DNA of 64,000 nucleotides. It comes from Belliella pelovolcani. Lineage in GTDB: Bacteria; Bacteroidota; Bacteroidia; Cytophagales; Cyclobacteriaceae. The stretch is taken from assembly GCF_900156785.1 (NCBI RefSeq), contig NZ_FTOP01000008.1, positions 62,001 through 126,000 of the forward strand, read 5' to 3'. This document shows positions 10,234-20,526 of this stretch, one piece after another. Under the pieces are notes generated by a model that was given only the letters and a program-made list of their open reading frames with translations, ran no database searches and was not told the DNA's origin. The position numbers were made by a program, and so were the translations under genes. How positions within the stretch are numbered: position 1 is the stretch's first letter; every line of letters begins with the position of its first letter.

Positions 10234-11007
10234 TTAGAATTTATAGTTTTCCTCAATATATTGATGTGTGGTCAATATTTCAGTTTTATCTCTGAAGATA
10301 GCCACAGTATGCTCGTAATGTGCAGAAGGCTTTCTATCCGCAGTACGAATAGTCCAACCATCTCTTTCTTGTACAATATTTCTACTACCTAGGTTAACCA
10401 TTGGCTCTATCGCTATAACTAGCCCTTCATTCAAAAGAGGCCCACTACCACGTTTACCATAGTTGGGTACTTCCGGCGATTCGTGTAAATTCTTACCCAA
10501 ACCATGACCCACAAGTTCTCTAACTACAGTATAACCTTTAGCTTCAACAAATTTTTGGATAGCATGACCTATATCACCAACTCTATTACCAAAAACTGCT
10601 TTTTCAATACCTAAATACAGAGATTCCTTTGTCGCTTTAAGCAATGACAATACATCAGGGGAAACTTCACCGACAGGGTAAGTATAAGCGCAATCGCTAT
10701 GAAAACCTTGGTGAAAGACTCCACAATCTACTGAGATTATATCGCCATCTTTCAAAACATAATCACTAGGAAATCCATGAACCACAACCTCATTCACTGA
10801 GATACATAATGATGCAGGAAAACCATTGTAACCTTTGAAGGAGGGAACACCACCGTGATCCCTTATAAATTCCTCCGCTATTTTGTCTAAGAAAGAAGTC
10901 TTTACTCCTTCTTTAATATTCTTGGCTACCTCTCCATGAGCCTTACCAAGTATTTGAGCACTTTCTTTTATTAATTGGACTTCCTCAAAAGTCTTATAAT
11001 GGATCAT
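10234..11007 (-). CDS. map: Methionine aminopeptidase, type I
   Basis: Removes the initiator Met from nascent proteins; a cytosolic dinuclear metalloenzyme. Metal ligands are visible in the segments [19 protein letters not shown] (two Asp), [18 protein letters not shown] (His), IEPMVNLGS (Glu) and HYEHTVAI (Glu). The 257-aa length fits type Ia without an N-terminal zinc extension. The start overlaps the secY stop in ATGA, so translation is probably coupled. The order secY-map-infA is the usual spc/alpha junction. Confidence 0.96.
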   Translation of the reverse strand: MIHYKTFEEVQLIKESAQILGKAHGEVAKNIKEGVKTSFLDKIAEEFIRDHGGVPSFKGYNGFPASLCISVNEVVVHGFPSDYVLKDGDIISVDCGVFHQGFHSDCAYTYPVGEVSPDVLSLLKATKESLYLGIEKAVFGNRVGDIGHAIQKFVEAKGYTVVRELVGHGLGKNLHESPEVPNYGKRGSGPLLNEGLVIAIEPMVNLGSRNIVQERDGWTIRTADRKPSAHYEHTVAIFRDKTEILTTHQYIEENYKF

Positions 11008-12326
11008 ACAGCTGGTGCGTAATTCGAAGGATTATTTTTCATATTCCCACTCTTCATCATGCCCTCGTAATGTCTCATCAATAAGTAACTTTCAATTTGT
11101 CTCAATGTATCCATGATCACACCTACCATGATCAATAGGGAAGTACCACCATAGAATTGAGCAAATTCTCCACCAACACCAGCAATGATTGCAAAAGCTG
11201 GAAGTACGGCAACTAAAGCTAATAATACTGAACCAGGAAGTGTAATCCTTGAGATAATATTATCTATGAACTCAGAAGTTGGAGCACCTGGCTTAATACC
11301 TGGTACAAAACCTCCATTTCTTTTTAAGTCTTCGGATATCTGCTCTGGATTCACAGTAATAGCCGTGTAGAAGAAAGTAAAAAGAATAATCATAATAGCA
11401 AATACCAAGTTGTATTGCCAAGATGTAAAGTCCGAAAACGTGGAACCGATATAATTAGCTATATCGTTGTCGCTCGACCAAATCTGAGCAATCAATGCAG
11501 GTAGAAACATCAATGATTGAGCAAAGATAATTGGCATTACACCAGAAGCATTCACTTTAATAGGAATGTATTGTCTTTGACCTCCATAAACTTTCCCACC
11601 AACAACTTGCTTGGCATATTGAACAGGAATTCTTCTTGTTGCTTCAGTCAATGCTACCACACCCAATACAACAAAGAATAGTACTGCTGCTTCAATCAAC
11701 AACAATAGCATCCCAGAAGTACCTTTGGATAAACCTTCCGCAATGATAGCTCCAGGGAATCTAGAGATAATCCCAATCATGATCAACATTGAAATACCAT
11801 TTCCAATGCCTTTTTCAGTGATTTTTTCCCCAAGCCACATACAGAACATTGTACCAGCTGATAGCAACACCAAAGAACTAAACATAAATAAGGAAGTACT
11901 TACCATTACTGCACCAGTAGGAAGAATAGTAGCTGTAATATAGCCGATACCTTGAGCCACTGTAATAGCAATAGTTAATACTCGAGTGATCTGATTGATT
12001 CTTTTTCTACCAGATTCACCTTCCTTTTGTAATTTCTGAAAATATGGTACTCCAACAGTCAACAACTGCAACACGATGGAAGCAGAAATATATGGCATAA
12101 TCCCTAAACCAAAGATAGAAGCATTACTAAAAGCTCCTCCAAGGAAAGTATCGATTAGACCGAAAATACCTTCTGGAGCATCATTCAATTTTGAAGGATC
12201 TACTCCAGGTAAAACGATAAAAGAACCCAATCTGAATACAACCAGAAAACCGATTGTATTCAAAATTCGGACTCTTAGATCTTCAATAGCAAAGATATTC
12301 TTAACTGTTGAGATAAACTTTTTCAT
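11004..12326 (-). CDS. secY: Protein translocase channel subunit SecY
   Basis: The pore of the Sec translocon in the inner membrane. The 440-aa protein has about ten transmembrane segments. Recognisable regions are the plug and TM2 segment around GIMPYISASIVLQLLTVG, the cytoplasmic loop RIPVQYAKQVVGG, the FYTAITVNPEQISEDLKRNGGFVPGI-type loop and GTSLLIMVGVIMDTLRQIE near the end. It lies 3 nt after rplO. The partner secE is in this window at 36304-36492. Confidence 0.97.
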   Translation of the reverse strand: MKKFISTVKNIFAIEDLRVRILNTIGFLVVFRLGSFIVLPGVDPSKLNDAPEGIFGLIDTFLGGAFSNASIFGLGIMPYISASIVLQLLTVGVPYFQKLQKEGESGRKRINQITRVLTIAITVAQGIGYITATILPTGAVMVSTSLFMFSSLVLLSAGTMFCMWLGEKITEKGIGNGISMLIMIGIISRFPGAIIAEGLSKGTSGMLLLLIEAAVLFFVVLGVVALTEATRRIPVQYAKQVVGGKVYGGQRQYIPIKVNASGVMPIIFAQSLMFLPALIAQIWSSDNDIANYIGSTFSDFTSWQYNLVFAIMIILFTFFYTAITVNPEQISEDLKRNGGFVPGIKPGAPTSEFIDNIISRITLPGSVLLALVAVLPAFAIIAGVGGEFAQFYGGTSLLIMVGVIMDTLRQIESYLLMRHYEGMMKSGNMKNNPSNYAPAV

Positions 12327-12329
12327 TGA

Positions 12330-12776
12330 TTAAATCTTGTTAACTGTTCCGCCAACCTTTTCAATAGCTTCAACAGCGGAAGCAGAGAAATAGTGAGCAC
12401 TTACATTCAATTTCGCTGTAAGTTCGCCTCTACCTAGGACTTTTACAACATCTTTTTTCGAAACTAGTCCATGTTCTACCAAAACATCGAAAGAAACTGT
12501 ATCCAAGTTATATTTCTCGGAAAGCTCTTGCAATGCAGAAAGATTGATAGGTTTACACTCGATTCTATTTAGACTCTTGAAACCAAACTTAGGTACTCTT
12601 CTTTGAAGTGGCATCTGACCACCTTCAAAGCCTAACTTAGATTTGTAACCAGATCTAGACTTGGCTCCTTTATGACCTCTAGTAGAGGTACCACCTCTAC
12701 CAGAACCAGTTCCACGACCAATTCTTTTTCTATTCTTTACAGATCCTTCAGCAGGTTTTAATGTATGTAATTTCAT
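12330..12776 (-). CDS. rplO: 50S ribosomal protein uL15
   Basis: A late-assembly 50S protein. The 148-aa sequence starts MKLHTLKPAEGSVKNRKRIG and has the Gly/Arg-rich stretch GRGTGSGRGGTSTRGHKGAK that threads through 23S rRNA. A globular C-terminal domain ends VEAIEKVGGTVNKI. It is tightly packed between rpmD (2 nt) and secY (3 nt). Confidence 0.97.
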   Translation of the reverse strand: MKLHTLKPAEGSVKNRKRIGRGTGSGRGGTSTRGHKGAKSRSGYKSKLGFEGGQMPLQRRVPKFGFKSLNRIECKPINLSALQELSEKYNLDTVSFDVLVEHGLVSKKDVVKVLGRGELTAKLNVSAHYFSASAVEAIEKVGGTVNKI

Positions 12777-12778
12777 GA

Positions 12779-12958
12779 TTAAGCTTCCTCCACTTTTACA
12801 AGGTGACTTACTTTTCTTACCATTCCAGCGATCTGAGGAGTATTTTCAACTACAACAGACTTATTAATCCTACCAAGACCAAGAGCTGTAATAGTAGCTT
12901 TTTGATCTTTTGGTCTTTTGATTATGCTTCTTACTTGAGTTACTTTAACCTTTGCCAT
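12779..12958 (-). CDS. rpmD: 50S ribosomal protein uL30
   Basis: A small 50S protein of the spc operon. I choose [16 protein letters not shown] (59 aa) as the start, the canonical length. An in-frame ATG 12 codons upstream would overlap the rpsE stop. Family features are [20 protein letters not shown] and [16 protein letters not shown]. Confidence 0.95.
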   Translation of the reverse strand: MAKVKVTQVRSIIKRPKDQKATITALGLGRINKSVVVENTPQIAGMVRKVSHLVKVEEA

Positions 12959-12962
12959 CTTC

Positions 12963-13481
12963 TTAACCGTTAAAAACTTTTGACATTTTAACACCTCTTT
13001 GCTGTGATACAGCTATAGCATCTCTCAATTGTACTAAAGCATCAATTGTTGCTTTTACTACATTGTGAGGGTTTGAAGAACCTTTGGACTTTGCCAATAC
13101 ATCAGTTACACCAGCACTTTCAAGAACCGCACGCATAGCACCACCCGCAATCACACCAGTACCAGCAGCAGCGGGCTTGATCAAAACAAATCCACCACCA
13201 AACTTACCAAGTTGCTCGTGAGGTATGGTTCCTTTCAAAATAGGCACTCTGACAAGATTCTTTTTAGCATCTTCTATACCTTTGGTAATAGCATCTGTTA
13301 CTTCATTGGCCTTACCCAATCCATAACCAACCACACCGTTACCATCTCCAACTACAACAATTGCAGAGAAAGAAAATCTCCTACCACCTTTAACTACTTT
13401 AGCAACACGGTTGATAGCAACAACTTTCTCTTTAAGTTCTGTATCTGTTGCCCTAATGGGTTTTCTTTTAACTTGAGACAT
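12963..13481 (-). CDS. rpsE: 30S ribosomal protein uS5
   Basis: Located at the 30S mRNA entrance; important for decoding fidelity and translocation. The 172-aa protein has an N-terminal double-stranded-RNA-binding-like domain with [21 protein letters not shown] and [16 protein letters not shown]-terminal domain follows with [19 protein letters not shown] and [12 protein letters not shown]. Intergenic gaps are 4 nt and 8 nt. Confidence 0.97.
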   Translation of the reverse strand: MSQVKRKPIRATDTELKEKVVAINRVAKVVKGGRRFSFSAIVVVGDGNGVVGYGLGKANEVTDAITKGIEDAKKNLVRVPILKGTIPHEQLGKFGGGFVLIKPAAAGTGVIAGGAMRAVLESAGVTDVLAKSKGSSNPHNVVKATIDALVQLRDAIAVSQQRGVKMSKVFNG

Positions 13482-13489
13482 AATATCTA

Positions 13490-13837
13490 TTAAAATTTAA
13501 GGCCACCTTCCCTTGCACCTTCGGCAAGAGCTTTAACATTACCATGATATAAGTATCCACTTCTGTCAAATACAACAGAAGCAACACCTTTAGCAACAGC
13601 TCTTTCTGCTAATTTCTTACCTACTTCAGTAGCCACTGAAATCGTAGTATTTTTAGCACCAAGTTCTTTGGAAGAGGCTTGCGCTAGTGTATGACCTTTA
13701 AGGTCATCAACCAACTGAGCATATATACCAGTATTGCTTTTAAATACTGACAAACGAGGTCTAGAATCAGATCCGGAGATTTTTCTACGGATACTTTTCT
13801 TGATTCTAAGTCTTCTTGAGTTCTTATTGAAAGCCAT
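13490..13837 (-). CDS. rplR: 50S ribosomal protein uL18
   Basis: A 5S rRNA-binding protein of the central protuberance. The 115-aa sequence has the basic start [17 protein letters not shown], then [20 protein letters not shown] and the C-terminal [21 protein letters not shown] signature. It lies 5 nt downstream of rplF. Confidence 0.97.
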   Translation of the reverse strand: MAFNKNSRRLRIKKSIRRKISGSDSRPRLSVFKSNTGIYAQLVDDLKGHTLAQASSKELGAKNTTISVATEVGKKLAERAVAKGVASVVFDRSGYLYHGNVKALAEGAREGGLKF

Positions 13838-13842
13838 CTTAA

Positions 13843-14400
13843 TTATTTTTTACCTGCGGTTTTACCAGCTTTACGTCTTACAATTTCACCTACGAAACGA
13901 ACACCTTTACCTTTGTAAGGCTCAACTTTACGTAGAGATTTAATTTTAGCAGCTACCTGACCGATCAATTCCTTATCAATTCCTTCAAGAGACACAATTG
14001 GGTTCTTACCCTTAGGCGTTTCTGTTTTTAATGAAATTGAATCCGGAAGAGCAAAGAAGATGTTGTGGGAATAACCCAAAGATAACTCCAACACTTGTCC
14101 TTGATTGGAGGCTTTGTAACCTACACCGACCAACTCTAAGTCTTTTTTGTAACCTTCTGAAACACCTATAACCATATTGTTCAACAAAGATCTATACAAG
14201 CCGTGAAGAGACTTGTGTCTCTTAGACTCTGTAGGCCTTGTTACTACAATTTGATTATCCTCAACCGCAACGGTAATGTCGGGATTCACATCCTGAGTTA
14301 GCGTACCTTTGGGACCTTTAACAGTGACAGTATTGTGTGCTGACACGTCTACAGTAACACCCGCTGGTAGATTTATTGGTTTTTTACCTATTCTAGACAT
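13843..14400 (-). CDS. rplF: 50S ribosomal protein uL6
   Basis: A 50S protein near the sarcin-ricin loop and elongation factor site, with two tandem L6 domains. The 185-aa protein begins [19 protein letters not shown]. Other family segments are [22 protein letters not shown] and the C-terminal [12 protein letters not shown] with [10 protein letters not shown]. Gap to rpsH is 9 nt. Confidence 0.97.
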   Translation of the reverse strand: MSRIGKKPINLPAGVTVDVSAHNTVTVKGPKGTLTQDVNPDITVAVEDNQIVVTRPTESKRHKSLHGLYRSLLNNMVIGVSEGYKKDLELVGVGYKASNQGQVLELSLGYSHNIFFALPDSISLKTETPKGKNPIVSLEGIDKELIGQVAAKIKSLRKVEPYKGKGVRFVGEIVRRKAGKTAGKK

Positions 14401-14409
14401 AACGGTTTA

Positions 14410-14805
14410 TTAATAAACGTAACAAAGTACTTCTCCACCAATACCTTCTGTACGTGCTTCTTTATCAGTCATCACGCCTTTGGAGGTGGATAGAATGGCG
14501 ATTCCTAGACCATTGATTACTCTAGGCAATTCGTCATGCTTAACATATTTTCTTAGACCTGGCTTACTCACTCGAGCAAGGCTTACGATTGCATTCTGCT
14601 TTGTAGAAGGATTATACTTTAAAGCGATTTTGATAGATCCTTGAGGACCCTCTTCTTCAAACTTATAATTCTGTATATATCCTTTATCAAAAAGAACCTT
14701 AGTCAATTCTTTCTTGATGTTGGAAGCAGGAATCTCTACGATTCTATGAGATGCCTTGATGGCATTTCTCAATCTGGTCAAATAATCAGCTATTGGATCA
14801 GTCAT
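14410..14805 (-). CDS. rpsH: 30S ribosomal protein uS8
   Basis: A 16S rRNA central-domain binder and, in enterobacteria, the repressor of the spc operon. The 131-aa protein starts [18 protein letters not shown] and ends with [22 protein letters not shown], which includes the signature region. It is preceded by the only sizeable gap in the spc block (83 nt), which holds a TAACTTTG promoter box and a hairpin. It may therefore head its own transcript as well as being read from upstream. Confidence 0.97.
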   Translation of the reverse strand: MTDPIADYLTRLRNAIKASHRIVEIPASNIKKELTKVLFDKGYIQNYKFEEEGPQGSIKIALKYNPSTKQNAIVSLARVSKPGLRKYVKHDELPRVINGLGIAILSTSKGVMTDKEARTEGIGGEVLCYVY

Positions 14806-14823
14806 ATTTATATAAGTCTAACT

Positions 14824-14851
14824 GCACACCCGTAATGGGCGTGCAAAGTTA
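14824..14851 (-). promoter_or_regulatory. Internal promoter -7 box with overlapping inverted repeat upstream of rpsH
   Basis: On the minus strand TAACTTTG (14851-14844) matches the Bacteroidota -7 consensus. Immediately overlapping it is an inverted repeat, 14824-14831 with 14837-14844, an 8-bp stem with one G-U pair on the transcript and a 5-nt loop. Transcription from this box would start inside the repeat. No TTTG stands at the usual -33 distance. The repeat could be an operator or a structure in read-through mRNA. Confidence 0.5.
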
Positions 14852-14888
14852 CACAATGATTTTTAGAATAAAAACTTTTGTCCGATTT

Positions 14889-15158
14889 TTACCAGCTTGA
14901 CTTAGTTACACCAGGAATCTTTCCAGCAGAAGCCATTTCTCTGAAAGTTACCCTGTTGATACCAAATTTTCTCATATAACCTTTCGGACGGCCAGTTAGC
15001 TTACATCTGTTGTGTAGTCTTACTGGAGATGCATTTCTAGGCAACTTGTCCAAGGCTTCGTAATCACCGGCAGCCTTAAGTTCAGCTCTTTTCTTAGCAT
15101 ACTTGGCTACAAGACGTTCTCTTTTTCTCTCGCGAGCTTTTAATGATTCTCTTGCCAT
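14889..15158 (-). CDS. rpsN: 30S ribosomal protein uS14 (zinc-free form)
   Basis: A 30S head protein. The 89-aa length and the sequence [20 protein letters not shown] belong to the long C-minus type. [17 protein letters not shown]-like and [17 protein letters not shown] segments are conserved, but the two CxxC zinc pairs of short uS14 are absent. It begins 2 nt after rplE and is followed by the promoter-bearing gap before rpsH. Confidence 0.97.
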   Translation of the reverse strand: MARESLKARERKRERLVAKYAKKRAELKAAGDYEALDKLPRNASPVRLHNRCKLTGRPKGYMRKFGINRVTFREMASAGKIPGVTKSSW

Positions 15159-15160
15159 AA

Positions 15161-15721
15161 TTATTCTTGATTATTTTTATTGATAAAAGGCATACCGAAA
15201 GCTTTCAACAAAGCATAGCTTTCTTCATCTGTCTCAGCAGTGGTCACAAAAGTGATATCCATTCCAGAGATTCTGTTTACTTTCTCAATGCTGATTTCAG
15301 GGAAGATAATTTGCTCTGTTACACCTAAAGTATAATTACCTCTTCCATCGAAGCCTTTATCACTGATACCTTTGAAATCTCTTACTCGAGGAAGAGCAAC
15401 GGTAGCAAGTCTATCTAAGAATTCGTACATTCTATCTCCTCTCAATGTGACTTTTGCACCGATAGGCATTTCCTCTCTCAATTTAAAGTTAGAGATAGAA
15501 TTCTTAGCCTTTGTAGCAACAGCCCTTTGACCAGTGATTAAAGAAAGCTCTTCAACACCTTGATCCACCAATTTCTTATCAGCTACAGCAGCACCAATAC
15601 CCTTGTTCAGAACAATTTTGGTCAATTTAGGAACTTGCATAACTGACTTATACTGGAATTTTTCCTTCAATGCAGGAGCGATTTCAGTAAGGTACTTATC
15701 TTTCATTCTAGGATTAGCCAT
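15161..15721 (-). CDS. rplE: 50S ribosomal protein uL5
   Basis: A 5S rRNA binder of the central protuberance that touches the P-site tRNA and the 30S head. The 186-aa sequence includes [46 protein letters not shown] and [21 protein letters not shown]. Its start overlaps the rplX stop by 8 nt, implying coupled translation. Confidence 0.97.
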   Translation of the reverse strand: MANPRMKDKYLTEIAPALKEKFQYKSVMQVPKLTKIVLNKGIGAAVADKKLVDQGVEELSLITGQRAVATKAKNSISNFKLREEMPIGAKVTLRGDRMYEFLDRLATVALPRVRDFKGISDKGFDGRGNYTLGVTEQIIFPEISIEKVNRISGMDITFVTTAETDEESYALLKAFGMPFINKNNQE

Positions 15722-16058
15722 TGATCACCTCCCCAGTTTTCTTAGAATATCTAACTAATTTTCCGTTTTCACCATGCTTTCTACCAGTTCTGGTAGCTTC
15801 ACCTGTTTTAGGATCTACAAGCATTAGGTTACTGATATGTAAAGCTGCTTCTCTTTTTTCAATTCCACCTTGAGGGTTTGTAGCAGTAGGCTTCACGTGT
15901 TTAGTCACAATATTGATTCCTTCTACAGTTGCCTTTCTCTTTTCAAGGTTTACAGAAAGCACTTTGCCTGTTTTACCCTTATCATCACCTGACAATACTT
16001 TTACAGTATCACCTGTTTTGATATGTAATTTGGGTTGTTTATTGAATTTTCTTTCCAT
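15714..16058 (-). CDS. rplX: 50S ribosomal protein uL24
   Basis: An assembly-initiator 23S rRNA binder near the peptide exit. The 114-aa protein has a KOW motif ([20 protein letters not shown], about 14-33), then [20 protein letters not shown] and basic segments. The 3' end overlaps rplE by 8 nt, and it lies 2 nt after rplN. Confidence 0.96.
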   Translation of the reverse strand: MERKFNKQPKLHIKTGDTVKVLSGDDKGKTGKVLSVNLEKRKATVEGINIVTKHVKPTATNPQGGIEKREAALHISNLMLVDPKTGEATRTGRKHGENGKLVRYSKKTGEVING

Positions 16059-16060
16059 GA

Positions 16061-16429
16061 TTACAATACTTCTGGGGCCAAAGATACAATCTTCATAAAC
16101 TGCTTCTCTCTCAACTCTCTAGCAACAGGGCCGAAGATACGGCTTCCTCTTGGTTCGTCGTTGTTGTTGAGAAGAACGGCAGCATTATCTTCAAATCGGA
16201 TATAAGAACCGTCTTTTCTTCTAATTTCCTTTTTCGTTCTCACGATAACCGCTTTAGAAACGGTACCTTTTTTCATGTTGCTGGAAGAAAGTGCGGACTT
16301 AACAGTTACTACAACTTTATCCCCAATAGAAGCATATCTTTTCTTGGTTCCTCCCAATACACGGATCACAAGCACTTCTTTAGCACCTGAATTGTCCGCT
16401 ACGCTTAGTCTGGATTCTTGTTGTATCAT
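16061..16429 (-). CDS. rplN: 50S ribosomal protein uL14
   Basis: A 50S subunit-interface protein and the docking site of ribosome silencing factor RsfS in other bacteria. The 122-aa sequence begins [20 protein letters not shown] and includes [18 protein letters not shown], the signature around [20 protein letters not shown], and [20 protein letters not shown] at the end. Only 1 nt separates it from rpsQ. Confidence 0.98.
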   Translation of the reverse strand: MIQQESRLSVADNSGAKEVLVIRVLGGTKKRYASIGDKVVVTVKSALSSSNMKKGTVSKAVIVRTKKEIRRKDGSYIRFEDNAAVLLNNNDEPRGSRIFGPVARELREKQFMKIVSLAPEVL

Positions 16430-16430
16430 G

Positions 16431-16694
16431 TTATTTAGCCTTTTCTATAATTTCTACTAATCTCCAACGCTTGTTTTTACTCAGCGGACGAGTTTCACTA
16501 ATCTTAACAAGATCGCCTGGACGACACTCGTTGTTCTCGTCATGAACCATAAACTTGGTAGTCTTCGCAACAAACTTACCATAGATAGGGTGCTTTACCC
16601 TTCTCTCTACGGCAACTGTAATGGATTTATCCATCTTGTTGCTGACTACTTTTCCTATTCTTTCTTTACGTAGATTTCTCTCAGTAGTAGCCAT
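16431..16694 (-). CDS. rpsQ: 30S ribosomal protein uS17
   Basis: A 16S 5'-domain binding OB-fold protein. The 87-aa sequence starts [20 protein letters not shown] and contains [39 protein letters not shown] and [12 protein letters not shown]. Length and position after rpmC are typical. Confidence 0.97.
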   Translation of the reverse strand: MATTERNLRKERIGKVVSNKMDKSITVAVERRVKHPIYGKFVAKTTKFMVHDENNECRPGDLVKISETRPLSKNKRWRLVEIIEKAK

Positions 16695-16702
16695 CTCTAT
16701 TC

Positions 16703-16897
16703 TTATTTAGCTAATTGTAACGCGGTCAAAGCTGTTTTCAATCTCGCGATTGTACGCTTTACCTCTTTTAATTTGTTAGGATTTTCTATCGGAGAAATAG
16801 CATGAGCAAAACGTAACTTAGTCAAGTTAGTCTGCTCAGCGGCGATTCGCTCGATGATTTCACTTTCGGAAAGTGATCTGATTTCTGAATTTTTCAT
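16703..16897 (-). CDS. rpmC: 50S ribosomal protein uL29
   Basis: A small helical protein beside the peptide exit tunnel, part of the docking site for signal recognition particle and trigger factor. The 64-aa helical hairpin reads [20 protein letters not shown], then [20 protein letters not shown] and a basic helix with [11 protein letters not shown]. It has 8-nt gaps on both sides. Confidence 0.95.
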   Translation of the reverse strand: MKNSEIRSLSESEIIERIAAEQTNLTKLRFAHAISPIENPNKLKEVKRTIARLKTALTALQLAK

Positions 16898-16905
16898 AGC
16901 TTTTA

Positions 16906-17325
16906 TTATCCTACGTAATCTCTACGTACCACGAAATTTGTACTTACAGGTAGTTTTTGCTGTGCAAGTCTCAAAGCTTCTTTAGCTACTTCCAAACTTA
17001 CTCCAGTTGCTTCAAAAAGGATAGTTCCTGGCTTGATTACTGCAACCCAGTATTCAGGAGCACCTTTACCTTTACCCATACGAACCTCTGCAGGCTTCTT
17101 AGTGATAGGCTTGTCAGGGAAAATCCTTATCCAAACTTGACCTTCTCTTTTCATTGCTCTTGTCATAGCGATACGAGCCGCTTCAATTTGACGAGAGGTT
17201 ATCCATCCAGCTTCAAGGGATTTGATACCAAAGTTGCCAAAAGAAAGCGTGTGCCCTCTTTGTGCAATGCCTTTGACTCTGCCCTTGTGCATTTTTCTAT
17301 ATTTAGTTCTTTTTGGCTGTAACAT
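16906..17325 (-). CDS. rplP: 50S ribosomal protein uL16
   Basis: A 50S protein needed for A-site tRNA accommodation and peptidyl-transferase centre maturation. The 139-aa sequence begins [19 protein letters not shown]. It carries [40 protein letters not shown] and [18 protein letters not shown]. The arginine hydroxylated in E. coli uL16 falls in the RMGKGKG loop, but no modification can be inferred here. Confidence 0.98.
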   Translation of the reverse strand: MLQPKRTKYRKMHKGRVKGIAQRGHTLSFGNFGIKSLEAGWITSRQIEAARIAMTRAMKREGQVWIRIFPDKPITKKPAEVRMGKGKGAPEYWVAVIKPGTILFEATGVSLEVAKEALRLAQQKLPVSTNFVVRRDYVG

Positions 17326-17348
17326 GATTTCTCACTTAAGGGTGAAAA

Positions 17349-18080
17349 TTAGTTATTTCTCTTTCTTCTTTTTGGGCCGCCTTCTCTTCTCTTTCCTCTA
17401 GCGTTACCTCCTTTTGGTTCATTGGCTGCTCCTACGTTAGGAGAAAGATCTCTCTTACCGTAAACTTCACCTTTGAAAATCCAAACTTTGATACCGATGA
17501 TACCATATACAGTATTTGCTTCAGAAATAGCATAGTCGATGTCCGCTCTTAGTGTATGCAAAGGAATTCTACCTTCTTTGTACATTTCAGATCTTGCCAT
17601 CTCAGCTCCACCCAGACGACCGGAAAGCTTAACTTTAATACCTTCAGCGCCAACTCTCATTGCTGCTGCAATGGATTGCTTCATCGCTCTTCTGAAAGAG
17701 ATACGAGCTTGTAGTTGTTGAGCAATTGATTCTCCTACCAATTTAGCATCCAACTCAGGACGCTTAATTTCAAAGATGTTGATTTGTACATCCTTATTGG
17801 TTAGCTTCTTCAATTCCTCTTTTAACTTATCTACTTCAGCTCCACCTTTACCAATCACAACACCTGGACGGGCAGTGTGAATAGTTAGGGTGATTCTTTT
17901 CAAAGTTCTTTCGATGATCACTTTGGAAATTCCACCTTTAGGAATTCTAGCATTGACATACTTTCTGATTTGCTGATCTTCGTAAAGTTTCTCAGCGAAA
18001 TCTTTACCACCATACCAGTTAGAATCCCAACCTTTGACTACACCAAGTCTAAAACCAATAGGGTTTATTTTTTGTCCCAT
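17349..18080 (-). CDS. rpsC: 30S ribosomal protein uS3
   Basis: Forms part of the mRNA entry tunnel with uS4 and uS5. The 243-aa protein starts [23 protein letters not shown] domain carries [16 protein letters not shown] (71-86), followed by the C-domain with [20 protein letters not shown] and [18 protein letters not shown] basic tail of about 30 residues rich in Gly, Arg and Lys ends the protein. Confidence 0.98.
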   Translation of the reverse strand: MGQKINPIGFRLGVVKGWDSNWYGGKDFAEKLYEDQQIRKYVNARIPKGGISKVIIERTLKRITLTIHTARPGVVIGKGGAEVDKLKEELKKLTNKDVQINIFEIKRPELDAKLVGESIAQQLQARISFRRAMKQSIAAAMRVGAEGIKVKLSGRLGGAEMARSEMYKEGRIPLHTLRADIDYAISEANTVYGIIGIKVWIFKGEVYGKRDLSPNVGAANEPKGGNARGKRREGGPKRRKRNN

Positions 18081-18089
18081 AGTCTAATC

Positions 18090-18479
18090 TTAATTAGAGT
18101 TTTCTTTTGTTTGTACTTCATCAGCGGTAACATTGGTACTGAATGCATCAACTACCAAGGTCACATGATTTGATCTTTTGCGAATTCTGTGTGCTCTTCC
18201 TTGAGGAGCAGGTCTTAGTCTTTTCAACATTCGACCACCATCAACTTGAATTGTTTTGATGTATAGATCAGCATCTTCAAGTTTTTCATCTGGATTCTTT
18301 GCTTGCCAGTTGGCCACAGCAGAAAGAAGAAGTTTCTCTAATTTAATAGAACCATGATTTGGTGTAAACTTCAATATGCTTAGTGCATGTCCTACGCGCT
18401 TACCTCTAACAAGGTCAGCTACCAATCTCATTTTGCGAGTAGAAGTAGGAACATTATTTAATCTTGCTATTGCTTCCAT
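18090..18479 (-). CDS. rplV: 50S ribosomal protein uL22
   Basis: Lines the nascent peptide tunnel with a long beta-hairpin. The 129-aa protein includes [35 protein letters not shown] and the hairpin region [20 protein letters not shown], followed by SNHVTLVV. It lies 2 nt after rpsS and 9 nt before rpsC. Confidence 0.98.
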   Translation of the reverse strand: MEAIARLNNVPTSTRKMRLVADLVRGKRVGHALSILKFTPNHGSIKLEKLLLSAVANWQAKNPDEKLEDADLYIKTIQVDGGRMLKRLRPAPQGRAHRIRKRSNHVTLVVDAFSTNVTADEVQTKENSN

Positions 18480-18481
18480 GA

Positions 18482-18760
18482 TTATCTCTTTCCTTTATCT
18501 TTTTTGGCAATGTGACCTCTAAAGTTTCTCGTAGGAGCAAATTCTCCTAGTTTATGACCTACCATATTATCTGTTACAAATACAGGAATAAATTTATTTC
18601 CATTATGCACAGCAAAGGTATGACCTACAAAGTCCGGAGAAATCATGGATCTTCTTGACCAAGTCTTGATGACAGATTTTTTGCCAGACTCGTTCATAGC
18701 ATCCACTTTTTTGCCCAAGTGATGTTCTATATAAGGGCCTTTCTTTAATGAACGTGCCAT
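18482..18760 (-). CDS. rpsS: 30S ribosomal protein uS19
   Basis: A 30S head protein that makes bridges to the 50S subunit. The 92-aa sequence begins [20 protein letters not shown] and includes the signature segments [20 protein letters not shown] and [20 protein letters not shown]. The gap to rplB is 2 nt. Confidence 0.98.
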   Translation of the reverse strand: MARSLKKGPYIEHHLGKKVDAMNESGKKSVIKTWSRRSMISPDFVGHTFAVHNGNKFIPVFVTDNMVGHKLGEFAPTRNFRGHIAKKDKGKR

Positions 18761-18762
18761 AA

Positions 18763-19587
18763 TTATTTAGATCTTTTACTGATAATGAATTTATTTGAAT
18801 ACTTTTTAGGAGATCTAGTTTTCTTACCTTTTGCAAGCAAACCAGTCCTAGATCTTGGGTGACCACCTGATGAACGTCCTTCACCACCACCCATTGGGTG
18901 ATCGACAGGGTTCATAGCCACACCTCTTGTTCTAGGTCTTCTACCTAACCAGCGCTTTCTACCAGCTTTACCTAATACCACGTTCATGTGATCACCATTA
19001 GATACTACACCGATAGTAGCCATACAAACACCAAGTACAAGTCTCATTTCACCAGAAGGCAACTTGACAGTAACATACTTACCATCTCTTGCAACTACTT
19101 GCGCATATCCACCAGCACTTCTTGCCATAGCCCCACCTTTACCAGGCTTCAACTCGATATTGTGTACAATGGTACCCAAAGGTATATTCACCAATTGCAT
19201 CGCATTACCCACTTCTGGAGCAACACTTTCACCGGAAATCACTGTTTGTCCAACTTGCAAACCTTCCGGTGCAATAATGTAAGTCTTTGCACCGTCCACA
19301 TAATACAATAGCGCTAGACGTGCTGTTCTATTTGGATCATATTCGATAGATTTTACTACCGCAGGAATTCCAAATTTAGTTCTCTTAAAATCAACGATTC
19401 TAAGTCTTCTCTTATGGCCACCTCCGATATATCTGGAGGTCATTTTACCTACATTATTTCTACCGCCTGACTTCTTCAAAGGAGCCAATAGAGATTTCTC
19501 TGGCTTTGATGTTGTGATTTCATCAAATGCTGGAGCTACTCTAAATCTGGTCCCTGGGGTTACAGGCTTTAATTTTTTAACTGCCAT
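18763..19587 (-). CDS. rplB: 50S ribosomal protein uL2
   Basis: One of the most conserved 50S proteins, essential for subunit joining and the peptidyl-transferase centre. The 274-aa protein has the OB-fold and SH3-like domains with [40 protein letters not shown], and the C-terminal signature [20 protein letters not shown]. The last segment contains the histidine equivalent to E. coli His229. It is flanked by rplW and rpsS. Confidence 0.98.
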   Translation of the reverse strand: MAVKKLKPVTPGTRFRVAPAFDEITTSKPEKSLLAPLKKSGGRNNVGKMTSRYIGGGHKRRLRIVDFKRTKFGIPAVVKSIEYDPNRTARLALLYYVDGAKTYIIAPEGLQVGQTVISGESVAPEVGNAMQLVNIPLGTIVHNIELKPGKGGAMARSAGGYAQVVARDGKYVTVKLPSGEMRLVLGVCMATIGVVSNGDHMNVVLGKAGRKRWLGRRPRTRGVAMNPVDHPMGGGEGRSSGGHPRSRTGLLAKGKKTRSPKKYSNKFIISKRSK

Positions 19588-19600
19588 GATCTTGATTCAA

Positions 19601-19888
19601 TTAAATTTCTCCGTAAAAATCGATTACTTCGCCATCAGCAACTTGTACAATTGCCTTCTTGAAAGCATTAGTGAATCCACTTACAACTTTTGACTTGGTG
19701 TATCTAGTCTTAGATTTACCAGCATATCGCATGGTTCTCACGTCAACTACAGTCACACCGTACATTTTCTCAACGGCTCTTTTGATCTCTGGCTTCTTTG
19801 CAGTCTTCTCAACTACAAATCCATAAACGCCTTTTTCGTTCATTGCAGAAATCTTTTCCGTAATCAAAGGTTTTTTTAGTATCTCCAT
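19601..19888 (-). CDS. rplW: 50S ribosomal protein uL23
   Basis: Sits at the peptide exit and forms the main trigger-factor docking site. The 95-aa protein starts MEILKKPLITEKISAMNEKG and has VYGFVVEKTAKKPEIKRAVE followed by MYGVTVVDVRTMRYAGKSK. Length is typical, and it is 4 nt downstream of rplD. Confidence 0.96.
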   Translation of the reverse strand: MEILKKPLITEKISAMNEKGVYGFVVEKTAKKPEIKRAVEKMYGVTVVDVRTMRYAGKSKTRYTKSKVVSGFTNAFKKAIVQVADGEVIDFYGEI

Positions 19889-19892
19889 TGTC

Positions 19893-20522
19893 TTACTTCG
19901 ATAATAAGTTTTCCAATATACTTACTGAACCTTCACACAACATTAAGTTGTCTGCATTAAGCAATTCGTAAGTATTTACATCGTTTACTGAAACCACCTT
20001 AGCTTTAGGTAAATTTCTGCTAGAAAGAAATACGTTCTTGTTGTCCTCAGGAAGAACCAAAAGTGTTTTCTTATCTACCAAAGAAAGTCCGTTCAAGAAT
20101 GCCAAGTAATCTTTTGTTTTTGGAGCATCAAAAGATACATTTTCCAAAACCATTAGGCTGTTTTCTTTTACTTTATAAGATAAAGCAGACTTTCTAGCCA
20201 CTTGCTTCAATTTTTTATTCAATTTGAAAGAATAGTTTCTTGGTCTTGGACCGAACACTCTTCCTCCTCCTCTGAAAACAGGGGATTTGATAGAGCCTGC
20301 TCTAGCACCACCAGTACCTTTTTGCTTTTTGATCTTTTTAGTAGATCCAGCAATTTCATTTCTTTCTTTTGATTTATGTGTTCCTTGTCTTTGGTTTGCC
20401 AAAAACTGCTTCACATCTAGGTAGATCGCATGATCATTAGGCTCAATGCCAAAAATATCATCTGAAAGCGATACTTTTCTACCTGTCTCTTCGCCGTTAT
20501 GTTTTAATACTGCTAATTCCAT
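19893..20522 (-). CDS. rplD: 50S ribosomal protein uL4
   Basis: Its extended loop lines the exit tunnel; in E. coli it represses the S10 operon. The 209-aa protein starts [20 protein letters not shown]. Family segments are [40 protein letters not shown] and [19 protein letters not shown]. No S10-type leader comparable to E. coli was recognised upstream of rplC, so autoregulation here is open. Confidence 0.97.
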   Translation of the reverse strand: MELAVLKHNGEETGRKVSLSDDIFGIEPNDHAIYLDVKQFLANQRQGTHKSKERNEIAGSTKKIKKQKGTGGARAGSIKSPVFRGGGRVFGPRPRNYSFKLNKKLKQVARKSALSYKVKENSLMVLENVSFDAPKTKDYLAFLNGLSLVDKKTLLVLPEDNKNVFLSSRNLPKAKVVSVNDVNTYELLNADNLMLCEGSVSILENLLSK

Positions 20523-20526
20523 TGTC

